The translations under genes were made by a program, and so were the position numbers. This document shows positions 53,230-64,000 of a stretch of DNA of 64,000 nucleotides, piece by piece. Position 1 is the first letter of the stretch; every line of letters starts with the position of its first letter. Below the pieces are notes generated by a model. That model had not been told where the DNA came from and did no database searches. It saw only the letters and a list, made by a program, of their open reading frames with translations. This stretch comes from Eriocheir sinensis (Eukaryota; Arthropoda; Malacostraca; Decapoda; Varunidae). The stretch is taken from positions 8,786,610 to 8,850,609 of the forward strand of contig NC_066518.1 in NCBI RefSeq assembly GCF_024679095.1, read 5' to 3'.

Positions 53230-53720
53230 GTTTCCTTTCCCCTTCCCCCTTCCTTTCCCTCTTTCTCCATTCTTTTCTTTCCTCTCCCCCTTCCTCTTTA
53301 CTTTCCTTTCCTTTCCTTTCCTTTCCTTTCCTTTCCCCTTTCCTCCTTCCTTTCCTTTCTTTCCCTTTCCTCTCTCCCTTCCCCCTTCCTTTTCTTTCCT
53401 TTCCTTTTCCCTTCCTCCTTCCTTTCCTTCCCGTTCTCCCCCTTCCTCCTTTCTTTCCTTTCCCTTCCTTTCCCCTTTTATCCTTCCTTTCCTTTCCTTC
53501 CCTTTCCCCCTTCCTCCTTCTTTTCCTTCCCTTTCTCCCCGTACCTCCTTCCTTTCCTTCCCTTTCTCCCCCTTCCTCCTTCCTTTCCTTTCCTTTCCTT
53601 TCCTTTCCCCTTTTCTCCTTTCTTTCCTTTCCTTTCTTTCCCTTTCCCCTTCCTTTCTTTTCCTTTCCCCCTTCCTCCTTCCTTCTCTTTCCTACCCCCT
53701 TTCCTCCTTACCTCCTTCTC
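53230..53720. repeat. Pyrimidine (CCTTT)n satellite
   Basis: Nearly all C/T on the + strand for about 490 bp, with CTTTCC and CCCCCTTCCTCCTTCC units. Open frames are compositional. Confidence 0.93.
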
Positions 53721-53979
53721 CCAGGGCAACGGACACATAGCAAGCAAAAATCCGTTTCTTTACACAAAAATTCTGGTTCTTTCCACTTCAGCACCTTAAA
53801 AACCTGACAAGCAAACAATGGGGAAAGATGCAGGCAGGCAAGAATGCGCCACAAAGAACTTGCCTCCTTCCTCTTTTCCGTCCTTTTTTACAACGCATGT
53901 GGGAGTTATAGAAGATCCGAGTTTCCTTGTGTGCCATTCCCACCTGTACGTCGCACCTAATGACATGGAAGGTAAGGGA

Positions 53980-54360
53980 TTGGGGACGTTATTCTTGACT
54001 CAGTACAGTTTCCAAACCCATGTAAGGGCTCCAGATTGTTACTATGTCCTTAATATAGTTTCCAAACCCATAAGGGGCCTTAATATAGTTTCCAAACCCA
54101 TATAAAAGCTCAGGACGATTCTTTTGACTTACAGTAGTTTCGAAACCTATAAAAGGGATTCAGGAACATTCTCTCGAGTTAGTATAATTTCAAAACACAT
54201 ATAAGGATTTCTGTACGCTAGTTACTCGACTCCATTTAGTTTCCAAACCAATATAAGGGACTCATAACGTTACTTTTGATTCAGTATAGTTTCCAAACCC
54301 ACAAAAGGGATTCAGAACGTTACTCGGTTCAGTATAGTTTCCGAGCCTATAACAGAGAAC
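53980..54360 (+). repeat. ~50-bp minisatellite, eight copies
   Basis: GTTTCCAAACCCA or a variant starts at 54008, 54058, 54088, 54137, 54187, 54239, 54289 and 54338; spacing about 50 with one 30. Units include TATAA(A/G)GG and a TTCAG(T/G)A element. Confidence 0.9.
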
Positions 54361-54697
54361 ACGCGGGGGCAACCAGCGAGTATATAGATCTCTGGAGGCC
54401 CCGCACGCCCACCGCACACCACGCTCCGCTCCAATATCATAATTAACCCGGCGGCGTGGGGCAGCAAACACCTGCTCCTCCCCTGAAAGACGGTAATTGC
54501 ACAGTCAAATGAAGGGAAATAATGAGATGTTGGGATAACAGAGACCCGAGTGAAGCAATTAGATTCCCGAGAAGCAAATTGTGTGGGAGTCGCAAAAGGA
54601 TTAATCAGGAGTTTTTTTCCCCTAAGAGTCTTTCCGTTGGGCAGAACAAGTCTAGAAAATTAGGAGTACACACACACACTACACACAAACACAATCC

Positions 54698-54702
<5 letters not shown>

Positions 54703-54779
<77 letters not shown>
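54703..54779. repeat. (CA)n microsatellite
   Basis: About 38 CA units, with irregular CA from 54668. Confidence 0.96.
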
Positions 54780-54782
<3 letters not shown>

Positions 54783-54844
54783 GTCTGGAGGCGGATATAA
54801 TGGCGGCAAGTTAATATAAAAGGTCAAAGTAAAGTTAGAAACAT

Positions 54845-55100
54845 ACGCTTTAGCTGAGCGCGACCTAAGTGCTTATCTCCGTCTCATTGGCCCTTGAGCC
54901 TGTAGTGGGCGAGAACCCTTTACCCCGGGACACAGGGCGGGTTACCACAGTTTCCCATACCCAGGTTTCCCCAGGTCTCCATTTATCGACGGAAATGGAG
55001 AATGAACAGCTGAGTGGACTGCGCGCTGATTGCCTGGGCCGGGATTCGATGCCAGGGGCGGGGAGGGTTCGTAGCTAGACATGCTAACCACTAGCCCTGT
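54845..55100 (-). repeat. SINE-like repeat with tRNA-like end
   Basis: On the - strand GGCTAGTGGTTAGCATGTCT (A-box like) and GCATCGAATCCCGG (B-box like) head the element. The far end carries the complement of the TACGCT(T/A)TAGCTGAGCG motif shared with 22390 and 30335, which ties those fragments to this family. Confidence 0.65.
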
Positions 55101-55329
55101 ATAAATGCTGTAAAAAGTCAAACACGGAGACAAGGGAACACAGCTAAAGCTCAAATACGTACTTATAAACTTTGACAAGACATCTAGGTAAAAAAGAATA
55201 CCAAATTGGAGGAAAACAAACTGACGACATCCGTCTGATGCCTGCAGTCATCTGTAAAGTAAAATTTCCAGATGTTGCTAGTTAATAAAGATACTCAAGG
55301 AGGACACCTGTAGGTCTGATGCAAATATC

Positions 55330-56060
55330 TTAACCTTACGAGGATGATGGAGGAGAGGCCGGAGTGCGGGGTATCTTGGAAGAGCAGGGTGAATACTGAT
55401 GAGAGAAGAAAGTGAAGGACAGAGAAGGAACGGGAGAATGAGGCGGAGGGAGGCTCAGATGAAACGGGGGAAAATCAATGGCGAGCAGAAGAAAGATAAC
55501 GGAAAAAGAGCTCTCTAAAAAAAAACGTGGAGGACGAGAGTGGCATGTAGAAAAAAGGAGGAAAAAAGACGAGAAAGAGGGGAAGGAGGTTGGAGATAAC
55601 ACGGATGACGAGGAAGAGGTGCAGAGGAGGGTACTTAAGGAGTGTTAGGAGAGCAGCAGAAAGGTGATGCAAAAAAACTTCCTAAAAAACATGGAGGAGG
55701 AGGGGGTATGAGAAGTGAGGGAGATGGAAAAAGAGGTAGAGATATAGCACGAACAGCGAGGAGGAAGTACAGAGGAGGGAGCGCAAGGAGTGCTCGGAGA
55801 CAAAGAGGACGAAGTGGGGAGGGAGGGTAATGGAAAGAACGAGGAGGGTGCAGAGGAAGGGAGCGCAAGGGGAGCATAGAAAACGGGGTGCAGGGTAAGG
55901 GTGATAGATAGAGGGCTTGCATTAAACTGGAAGGACGGAGAGGGGGCACAGAGCAAGGGACGTATGAAGAGCGATGGGATGCAAGGGAAGGGTAACGAAG
56001 AGGTGTGTTAGGGAGGGGGAGTATGGAGAGTGATGGGGTCCAGGGGCGCGGCGTCGAGGG
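55330..56060. other. Purine-rich low-complexity tract
   Basis: GGA/GAAG-rich with recurring GGAGGGAGCGCAAGG and TACAGAGGAGGG segments. Long pyrimidine-strand frames are Ser/Pro/Leu-rich with no domain. 56061-56714 holds a short CA run (56393-56410) and nothing else I can support. Confidence 0.7.
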
Positions 56061-56714
56061 GTGGAGTTCAGGTTCATTCTTCTCCAGCAAAGCAGACTGT
56101 CCATCTTCTGCCTTTCCTCGTATGATGATGCCTCTGGAGTAACGTGAAGCGTATGTCGAACAGGGACTTCAGAGGTTAATAACTAAGCGGCAAAGACTTC
56201 GTGACCAACATCAAGTGTATTAAGCATTACTGAAACTTTAAAAAAAATATAACTAGCGTTCTTATTTTTATTTTCTTTATACACTTAAACCCTCGCATGA
56301 ACTGTTACAAGTCTTGAGGTTAATTGTGTAGCTTATACAAAAATTGATACTCTCATTACCAATACAAACACGCAGACAGCCACGCAAACACACACACACA
56401 CACACACACATCTGGCCACTCAATCTGAAGAACAATACGTAACACCATTTCCAGGCCTGAAGGAGAACAGGTTGACGAAACTATTCCCAGGCGGCAAGCT
56501 CTCATTGACAGGGCGCACTAACTGCAGACACGTGCCAGATGCGACGTTTCCTGGATGAGGCGTCAAGAAGTATGATTAATGTATCCTCCACGCACGGAGA
56601 TGAAGCCGTCAGCCGTATGACATCAGCTGACAGTCTGCCGCTGGAGGCACATGAAGTTTCGGCAAGGAGGAAAGTAAAATATTCTCACTTATCCTAAATC
56701 AACAGAATAAAGGA

Positions 56715-56935
56715 TAGTAAGGTCAGTATTCTCAGACGCTTCCGCCTCTCACATCAGCATTTACAAAAGCCAAAAAGGATGTTAATCGAGGTCTAATGAG
56801 TGTTCTTTACGTTCATGGTACAGAGGAATGGTCAAACTACCACCAGGGTCTTAAAACTACCCATGGAAAGAACAAAAACTCCTACGAAAGTCGCGTCAAG
56901 TGTGTGTGCTAGAGCGCCGAAATGTTTAAGAATAT
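56715..56935 (+). repeat. MITE-like repeat, single unit
   Basis: GTCAGTATTCTCAGACGCTT, AAAGCCAAAAAGGATGT, AATGAGTGTTCTTTACGTTC, AAACTACCCATGGAAA, AACTCCTACGAAAGTC, then GAGCGCCGAAATGTTTAAGA end. Unamplified relative of the 23.8-kb array. Confidence 0.8.
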
Positions 56936-57424
56936 GATTCTTGCAATTTCCCGCTATAGCCATGTCATTCCTAAAGCAGCTACATCAATTAAGTGAATAA
57001 AATAAGAAGAGGTCCTGGAACAATTAAGACTGGACTCCCCTAAGAATAGACGAAAGGAACAAGATTTTAATTACCTGAAACCTCCCTTTCCATGTTGTGC
57101 TAAAACACCGAAATCTCTACAAGCAAAAAAATAAGAAATAAATAAATGAATAAATAAAATAAGTAAATAAATAAATGAATAAATGAAAAAAAAAATCCCT
57201 GAAAATCGATGGTGCTGTCATACGATACAAGATGCTGAGGTATGGCAATGCAATATACCAGATCAACATAAATGATCACTGAGCATAAGCATAAGCACTG
57301 CCTCCAACAACCGCATTATTTATGTTGGAGTTTATGACAATACATTACTCCTTCCTCTCATCGAATACAAAATATTTTCCACATTTTTCTCTTTTTTTCC
57401 ACTCTTACTCCTGCAGTCACCACG
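56936..57424. other. Anonymous AT-rich DNA
   Basis: AAATAAAT-type runs at 57125-57190; no gene supported. Confidence 0.5.
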
Positions 57425-57515
57425 TGGGGCGCGGCGGTGAAGTGGGTAAAAAGAGCGTCAAGCCATGTAAGTGAAGAGGCAGAGGAAAGCGGTTCGAATC
57501 CCACGTGCAACCGAA
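57425..57515 (+). repeat. tRNA-derived SINE head
   Basis: GGCGCGGCGGTGAAGTGGGT (A-box like) and GCGGTTCGAATCCCACG (strong B box) about 45 bases on. The body beyond is short and ends near a GT array. Confidence 0.65.
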
Positions 57516-57646
57516 TGACGTCAGGAGGAGCATCCGATCATACACCTCGAGGGAAAAAAAGCGATCTGATAGGGGGAAAAAAAACTGGCAACACAAAGAG
57601 GACTCCCACACTAACAGCATAATTTTGTCAGTCAAGACACATTTCA

Positions 57647-57749
<103 letters not shown>

Positions 57750-58079
57750 TATTTCCCCGACACTGTATTCCCATCCAGAGCTTCCCCTTCCTTAATCCAT
57801 CTATTTGAATACATACACGCATCCAACGCTAATCGAGTTGTTGATATATCGCTATTGCTTATTTAGGGAGTGCTCGCAGCATTCGATAACACACCACACC
57901 GATTTATGAATTAAAAAATAAAAAGGTGATTTGTATTCAGATTATATTTTTTATTTTTTTGTGGCAGTGGAAGAGAAACCTTACATATCCTGCCGCGAGG
58001 GAAGTTTATTACGAAGTAACCTAATCTAACCCTACCTCTACTCCTCTTCCCCTCCTCTTCTTACTGCTATTACTGCAAC

Positions 58080-58086
58080 TACTACA

Positions 58087-58130
<44 letters not shown>

Positions 58131-58150
58131 CACCACTACTACTACTACTG
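58080..58150. repeat. (CTA)n/(CCA)n microsatellite
   Basis: ACT triplets with a CAC/ACC patch. 58151-59020 shows nothing else I can support. Confidence 0.93.
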
Positions 58151-59020
58151 GATTTAAGCTGGAATCAGAATAAATAAACAAAATTCAAACAAATCCTCTT
58201 TTTTTCTCCTAAACTAAGTCAGCCTTCTATAGGAAAAGCATGAGTAGTAAAGGAAGGAGGTCAGAGACGACAATAGCCAGGAATTTAATATTTGCCGTGG
58301 CCGGGCACGAGCCGTTTGTAAACATCGAACAATTTTCCGCGCCAGGGCTATTTTGAGGCCTCTGGTATTTGTAAATCTGTCAGAGTTTTCCTCTAAATTG
58401 TCAGGAGCAGACACTCGCTGAATATACATTTTTGAGGAGACAGCAGAGGAGGCCGAAACGCCGATCACCGGGACAGGCGGCGGTGGACGGAGGACGGGCC
58501 TTTGTCAACCTAAGTACGCTCGTCAGTGTAAGGCTCGGTTCAGACTACTCGTTTTGTTGTCATCGGTGACGTCGTTTCCTTTTCGTACAGTGTGAAGCAA
58601 GGTGTCTCGAGAAGCACATAGTCTAGAATCCTTAGTGTGAACCGGAGTTCGTGTGTGGCGGCCGACGTCGGCTGTGGACATGTATCGCACATAGGGTTGC
58701 AAAGGGTGAGAGAGTTTCCGGAAATTTTCAGGGTCGGGAATTTGGGGAATTTTCGGGACTTTTTTTTTCAAACATGTATCTTTGTATTAATAAACAAACC
58801 AATTTTGGTTAATATAACTATTAATTAAAGAGTTTTAAGCAATAAAATTTGTATTTCCAATAGGAGAGGTTAAGTTTAAGGAGCTTTGAAGCATGTGATA
58901 TCCAGACACCCATAGCAAAAATTAACAAAACCTTCACTCTATTATATAGAAAGTCTCATTTAGTAAGAAAGAATAGATGATTTTTCTGAGTCAAGACGCA
59001 TGGAAACTTTTTGGGATTTT

Positions 59021-59036
59021 GTTAGGTTAGGTTAAG
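59021..59036 (+). repeat. Very short TTAGG-like motif
   Basis: GTTAGGTTAGGTTAAG contains two copies of the arthropod telomere unit plus a variant. Too short to claim a telomeric remnant; likely chance. Confidence 0.3.
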
Positions 59037-59162
59037 TTTGGGTTATCTTCAAACACATGATAGCAAGCAACTTATGGTATAAATCAACAAAGAATAACCG
59101 TACTTTGATGAATATATACCTCACCACTAACCCACTTCCTCTTCGTACTATACCCTTGATTT

Positions 59163-59410
<248 letters not shown>

Positions 59411-59879
59411 AGATGCCTATGACCGTCTCAACCATTTCCAGGTATAGCCCCCCCTACCCCATCTGTCCAACTCCCTCAGACTATTTTCCACTTGTTGACT
59501 CTTCATATGAAACTCAATATCGAGTTGGAAATTAAAATAGCTTGCTTCTGTCACCATTTGCTGCCTGTGTAATCCTGTTCAGGTGGCAACGGGCGACGGG
59601 CAATCATCACTTGACCTTCACCGTGTAGGGGCGTGATCGGCGCCTAACACTTGCCACGCAGGGCAGGCCGCGCAGGAGGTAAGGCAGCGGGAGGGAGGAA
59701 GAAGAAGCCACAAATTCAATATTGAAGCCTGTCAACAACCAATGCAGCCTCACAAAATGAGCTGCTTACAAATTTATCTGAGATAACTTTATTTGTTTTG
59801 TCTTCTTAAATAGCTTGTGTGGCGAGAAGCGGTAGGGTGTGTGCGTTTTCTCTCAAGATAAGTGTGTGTGTACGTGTGT

Positions 59880-60170
59880 CATTCACAATGGTCTGATCAC
59901 GCGCTGGACTCGCAATCGCCGACCAGTGCCCTCCTCAAATAATATTGGAGCTCAGGTGACGGATCTTGGGTACGGCTGGAACCTCGCATCACACCCTCCC
60001 ACACCCGGGATGCGGAACACAATCGCCGACTAACATTCGGTACCCATTCACTCCAAGGCGGACAGGGGGCACGGATTAAAGAGACCGCTCATACGTCTAC
60101 ACTCTGCCCGGGAATCAAACCCGGGACCTTTGTGCTGTGAGGCAAGCGCAGCACCAACCTTACAGTGACG
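59880..60170 (-). repeat. tRNA-derived SINE-like repeat
   Basis: On the - strand GGTGCTGCGCTTGCCTCACA and GTCCCGGGTTTGATTCCCGG form A-box-like and B-box halves. The body includes the complement of CGGTACCCATTCACTCC and TTAAAGAGACCGCTCA, a layout I associate with decapod repeats (recollection). Confidence 0.65.
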
Positions 60171-60944
60171 TTAAATTGTTGCCGCTACACACCGTTGGCA
60201 TAAAATGCTTTGATATGCCGCTCTAAAATGAAGAGCTTACATATTCATGCCGAAAGCGTATGCTTTGTGGTTGCAAGTTTCTCCGCTGGTGTGTTGATTA
60301 AATCAATAGCGGACAGCTAGTCACATGTAATATATATAAAATACATAATTTTGTAACCCATTTTTGTTGTATTATATGGCTGATAAAATAGTGGCAAATT
60401 ACAAGCTGGTAAAGAACCATCCTCATCAGTGCCTTCCTCTGCACGGCCCGCTTAGACGAGAGGTTGGCGGGTAATTCACTGGCGCCTGGCGGCACTGTGT
60501 AAGGTTGCCTGTAAATCTCGCTTCATCACATATCTGACAAGAACACGGTGTAGGTGACAAGTTTGGAGACTCAGACGACAGCATCGACATCTGTCCGAGC
60601 GATAAAGATGATCTACAAAAATAAAAATTAAGTTTTCCCGAAAAATGGAAAAGTTTTATCAGATGATAATCCCGAAAGTATGAAATCACTAAAAGGTGAA
60701 GACTGATGAATGAAATGCTGCACAAGAGCGAATTTCTAAAAAAAAAAAAAATCAATGAAAAAGAGAATAGCGTCGGGGGAACGGGACGCGGCGTTGTTGC
60801 CCGGTATAAATCTTCCAGACAGGACGCGGATGGCCGGCAAACCTTTCCCCGTGAAAAGCTTTCATTGTCGCGGTTACCCGGCAACCACAATATCACTCGT
60901 ACCGCTGACGCAATGGCAATATGGGAAAGTGTGAAACTACGTAC
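60171..60944. other. Anonymous DNA
   Basis: No gene or repeat I can support. Confidence 0.5.
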
Positions 60945-61226
<282 letters not shown>

Positions 61227-61229
<3 letters not shown>

Positions 61230-61715
61230 GAGGCAGATCAAGGGAAAGAAAGAAAAACCATAAAAGCCCGCTGGTGCTGCTCCTGCAAGGAGAGGGTCAG
61301 AATCGTCTGGAGAGGTGTCTGGATACTCCCCTCTTGGAAGCGTTCATACAGGCAGAAAGAAATACAGATGAAGGAAAGCTGTTCAGCGTTTACCAGCGAA
61401 TGGGATGAAAGAATGAAGATGCTGGTTAACTCTTCCATAAAGGATTTTGATAGTATACGGATGAGAGAGAGTAAAAAATCGTGTGCAGCGGGGCCGCGGG
61501 AGGGGGGGGAGATGCTGCTAGCAAGTTTAGAATAGCAGTCACTATGGAAATATCGATAGAGGATAGAAGGAGAGGTAACAATGCGACGGAATTTAAGAGG
61601 CAGAAGACTGTGACTAAACTGTCCACAAGGAGTGTGTGTGTGGACCACCGACACATGATATGAATACTCCATACGAGAGCGGACAAGGTGCTTGCATATT
61701 GATTGCATCTGGGAG
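61227..61715 (-). mobile_element. 5'-truncated LINE copy (ORF2 C-end plus 3' UTR)
   Basis: On the - strand SICKHLVRSRMEYSYHVS and SLLPLKFRRIVTSPSILYRY match the ORF2 C-end of the element at 38925 (GLVRPRMEYASHVW; LPLKFRRNVASLSIFYRY). The 3' UTR follows with GCAGCACCAGCGGGC and CCCTTGATCTGCCTCCC. The tail runs into the (TA)n array and not a poly(A). Confidence 0.85.
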
Positions 61716-62702
61716 GGCGAAGGACTACTATGTAGTTTAATTTATAGTATGGTTTGTCAGTTATTGAGCCCTAATATAGATAATACAATGAGAGTATCCG
61801 TAAATCACAGTGTATATAAAACTATCATTATACTGATATCTAGCTTCATTGACGTTTGAATCATGTATTTAATATTACATGGTATAGAAAAAATTGCGTA
61901 CAGTACTATAGATAACATACCTTAAACCTACAATAATAACATCGATGTCACTGACCCACTCTTCGATTATTTTGCATTTAAGTGAGTTTTCTCCAACCTC
62001 TAATACAATAAAACTGATTTCCGTGAACGCCTTCGTTAGATGAGACTCAATAATTTTCTGGGCATGCATCAAGCGACATTCAAATGCATTTCATCTCAAC
62101 TTTAACCAAATTTTTTTACGAGTCGGTTATTGCATAAAACGTATAACACCTCTCAGAACAATGGGTCTAATGGAGGCTCACGTTTTCTTCGAGACATATA
62201 CCCGAACAGACTCCGTGACCCTCGTCCTCAAACAAACTGCCGAGGAACTGGCGGGACCACATCTACCGCCCGGCACACAGTCACAGCCTCCGCGGCCTCC
62301 CAGACTCCGCTGCATCGGGGCTCGGCTGGAATATAGTTCAGCTTCGGAGCGAAAATGTGAGCTTCGATGCAATTCAATAGGTTTACGCCGGAAATGGAGG
62401 GCCGCGGACCGTGGCGCCGAGGCATTCCACCGTCAAACTCGTACCACCTGGCTGTGAGGCGATCGATTTGTGCCGAAGAGCGAACATTACCTGGGCCAAC
62501 ACACATTAATAATACGGACTTATTGCCGCGAGCATTTCCTTATGGTGGCTTTTCTTTTAATGGTTGGGAGAAAAGGTCGTGAAGTACGTTTAAAAATGAA
62601 ATAAATTAGTAGACAAAGAAATGATAATGAAAAATACGAGGAAACACGAGTGAGTGATAGAGAAAATGTTGAGTCCTTGCCTGATATATAAAGAAAAGAT
62701 AG
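61716..62702. other. Anonymous DNA
   Basis: 62161-62457 contains a 98-codon + frame in GC-richer sequence with no domain I recognise. No other feature supported. Confidence 0.45.
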
Positions 62703-63268
<566 letters not shown>

Positions 63269-63335
63269 GGAGATTGAAGAAGTGAAGAATCTTTTTTTCT
63301 GGGGCGGGTCATTTTTTTCTTCATTCTTCTTCTTT

Positions 63336-63337
<2 letters not shown>

Positions 63338-63383
<46 letters not shown>
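63338..63383. repeat. (CT)n microsatellite
   Basis: About 22 CT units, opposite strand orientation to the GA arrays just before. Confidence 0.95.
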
Positions 63384-63385
<2 letters not shown>

Positions 63386-63635
63386 CTACATTTTATCTCA
63401 AAGCAATAACCATAAAAGTAATCAAAGTTAATGTGTATTGCCTTCACGCTGTATGAGGAAGATGAATCAGTAAATGAACCTTTCCCTACGGAGTGCAATC
63501 GCAACCAGGAGACGAAAAACACATCGTAATGAAACAATACACGGAGTTAGAGGATACAACAGCCCCTCACCCGTCACCCCCCCCCCCCCCCAGCTGCCAT
63601 TCCAGCCAGTTTTTGTCTTGGGAGCAATCTTCCTT

Positions 63636-63956
63636 TCACGAGTTTCCTTCAACGGTTTTTCGCCTTTCTATTTCCAACCTTTCCGAGATTTCCAATGGTC
63701 TTAATTTAGACTCCTGAGCAAATTTCATCGACAAAAATGTCTTTGTTACGCTGTCTTTGTCCTCCATGCAGCACTTTTCATAACCGTTTATTGAATATCT
63801 CCCTTTGGTCTGACGTTTCTTGACGTAATAATACAAAGACACTGTCTCCTTAGGTAAGACGTTCATTACCAGTCGCACGGAAAGTCTGGGTTTTCTCGCC
63901 TTACTCGTGAACACCAACCAACAAGTGTTATTGCTGTTGAAGTGAATCTGACACAA
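63636..63956 (-). CDS. 106-codon ORF, unrecognised
   Basis: Starts MCQIHFNSNNTCWLVF. Composition is balanced and not low-complexity (contains VKKRQTKGRYSINGYEKC and MKFAQESKLRPLEISERL). No domain, signal peptide or splice context identified. Could be a repeat-derived fragment, an exon of a gene beyond the window, or chance. Confidence 0.15.
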   Translation of the reverse strand: MCQIHFNSNNTCWLVFTSKARKPRLSVRLVMNVLPKETVSLYYYVKKRQTKGRYSINGYEKCCMEDKDSVTKTFLSMKFAQESKLRPLEISERLEIERRKTVEGNS

Positions 63957-64000
63957 GGTATCGCTCTTTTCCCACCTGAAGACACCGTTTTTATTTTTAT

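Noticed and set aside
53050..53799. Phe/Pro-rich 249-codon ORF
   Set aside because: Covers a CCTTT satellite; composition only.
55635..56090. 151-codon Pro/Ser/Leu-rich ORF
   Set aside because: Lies on the pyrimidine strand of a low-complexity purine tract; no domain.
59021..59036. Interstitial telomere
   Set aside because: Only two TTAGG units; expected by chance in this much DNA.

Overview
The window looks like a repeat-dominated stretch of an animal nuclear genome, most likely a decapod crustacean (inference). The signs are very long (CT/GA)n, (CA/GT)n, (TA)n and (AAT)n microsatellites, CR1/Jockey-type LINE fragments, several tRNA-derived SINE-like repeats of a style common in crabs and shrimps, and no bacterial gene organisation. 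I found no host protein-coding gene that I can support.

The informative part is positions 1-11808, a decayed Maverick/Polinton (adintovirus-like) element. Its left end lies outside the window. On the + strand it carries a protein-primed family B DNA polymerase (about 76-3930, many frame breaks). Facing it on the - strand is a packed gene array. Read in transcription order, from high to low coordinate, this is: A32-like packaging ATPase (open), retrovirus-like integrase with a chromodomain end (one in-frame stop, two frameshifts), a small basic protein with a hydrophobic tail, an unrecognised gene starting MRTYYLVP, a gene resembling a macrodomain (ADP-ribose phosphatase type), penton/minor capsid, a pX-like basic virion protein, major capsid protein, and adenovirus-type cysteine protease. 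Together these cover integration, replication, capsid formation, maturation and DNA packaging. The two convergent units meet at a GC-rich, G-run island (4306-4460).

11.8-17.0 kb holds microsatellites, a C-rich minisatellite, a 0.63-kb inverted-repeat (foldback) element at 13280-13905, a 65-bp purine minisatellite and a 1.35-kb GGT-rich minisatellite that is open in reading frames on both strands. 17-38 kb is mostly anonymous DNA broken by microsatellites, with a LINE remnant at 19.4-19.8 kb, short LINE 3' ends, SINE-like pieces and an internally amplified ~147-bp repeat at 23.8-24.6 kb.

38.9-43.2 kb holds two - strand LINEs side by side: a 5'-truncated Jockey/CR1-type ORF2 (endonuclease end plus reverse transcriptase), and an internally deleted CR1-type element with a zinc-finger/esterase ORF1. 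43-64 kb is a mosaic of SINEs, a hAT-like MITE, local tandem repeats (142, 107, 81 and ~50 bp units), more LINE tails and more microsatellites. The three loci of one repeat family (23.8, 51.0-52.0 and 56.7 kb) suggest a MITE-like element prone to internal tandem amplification.
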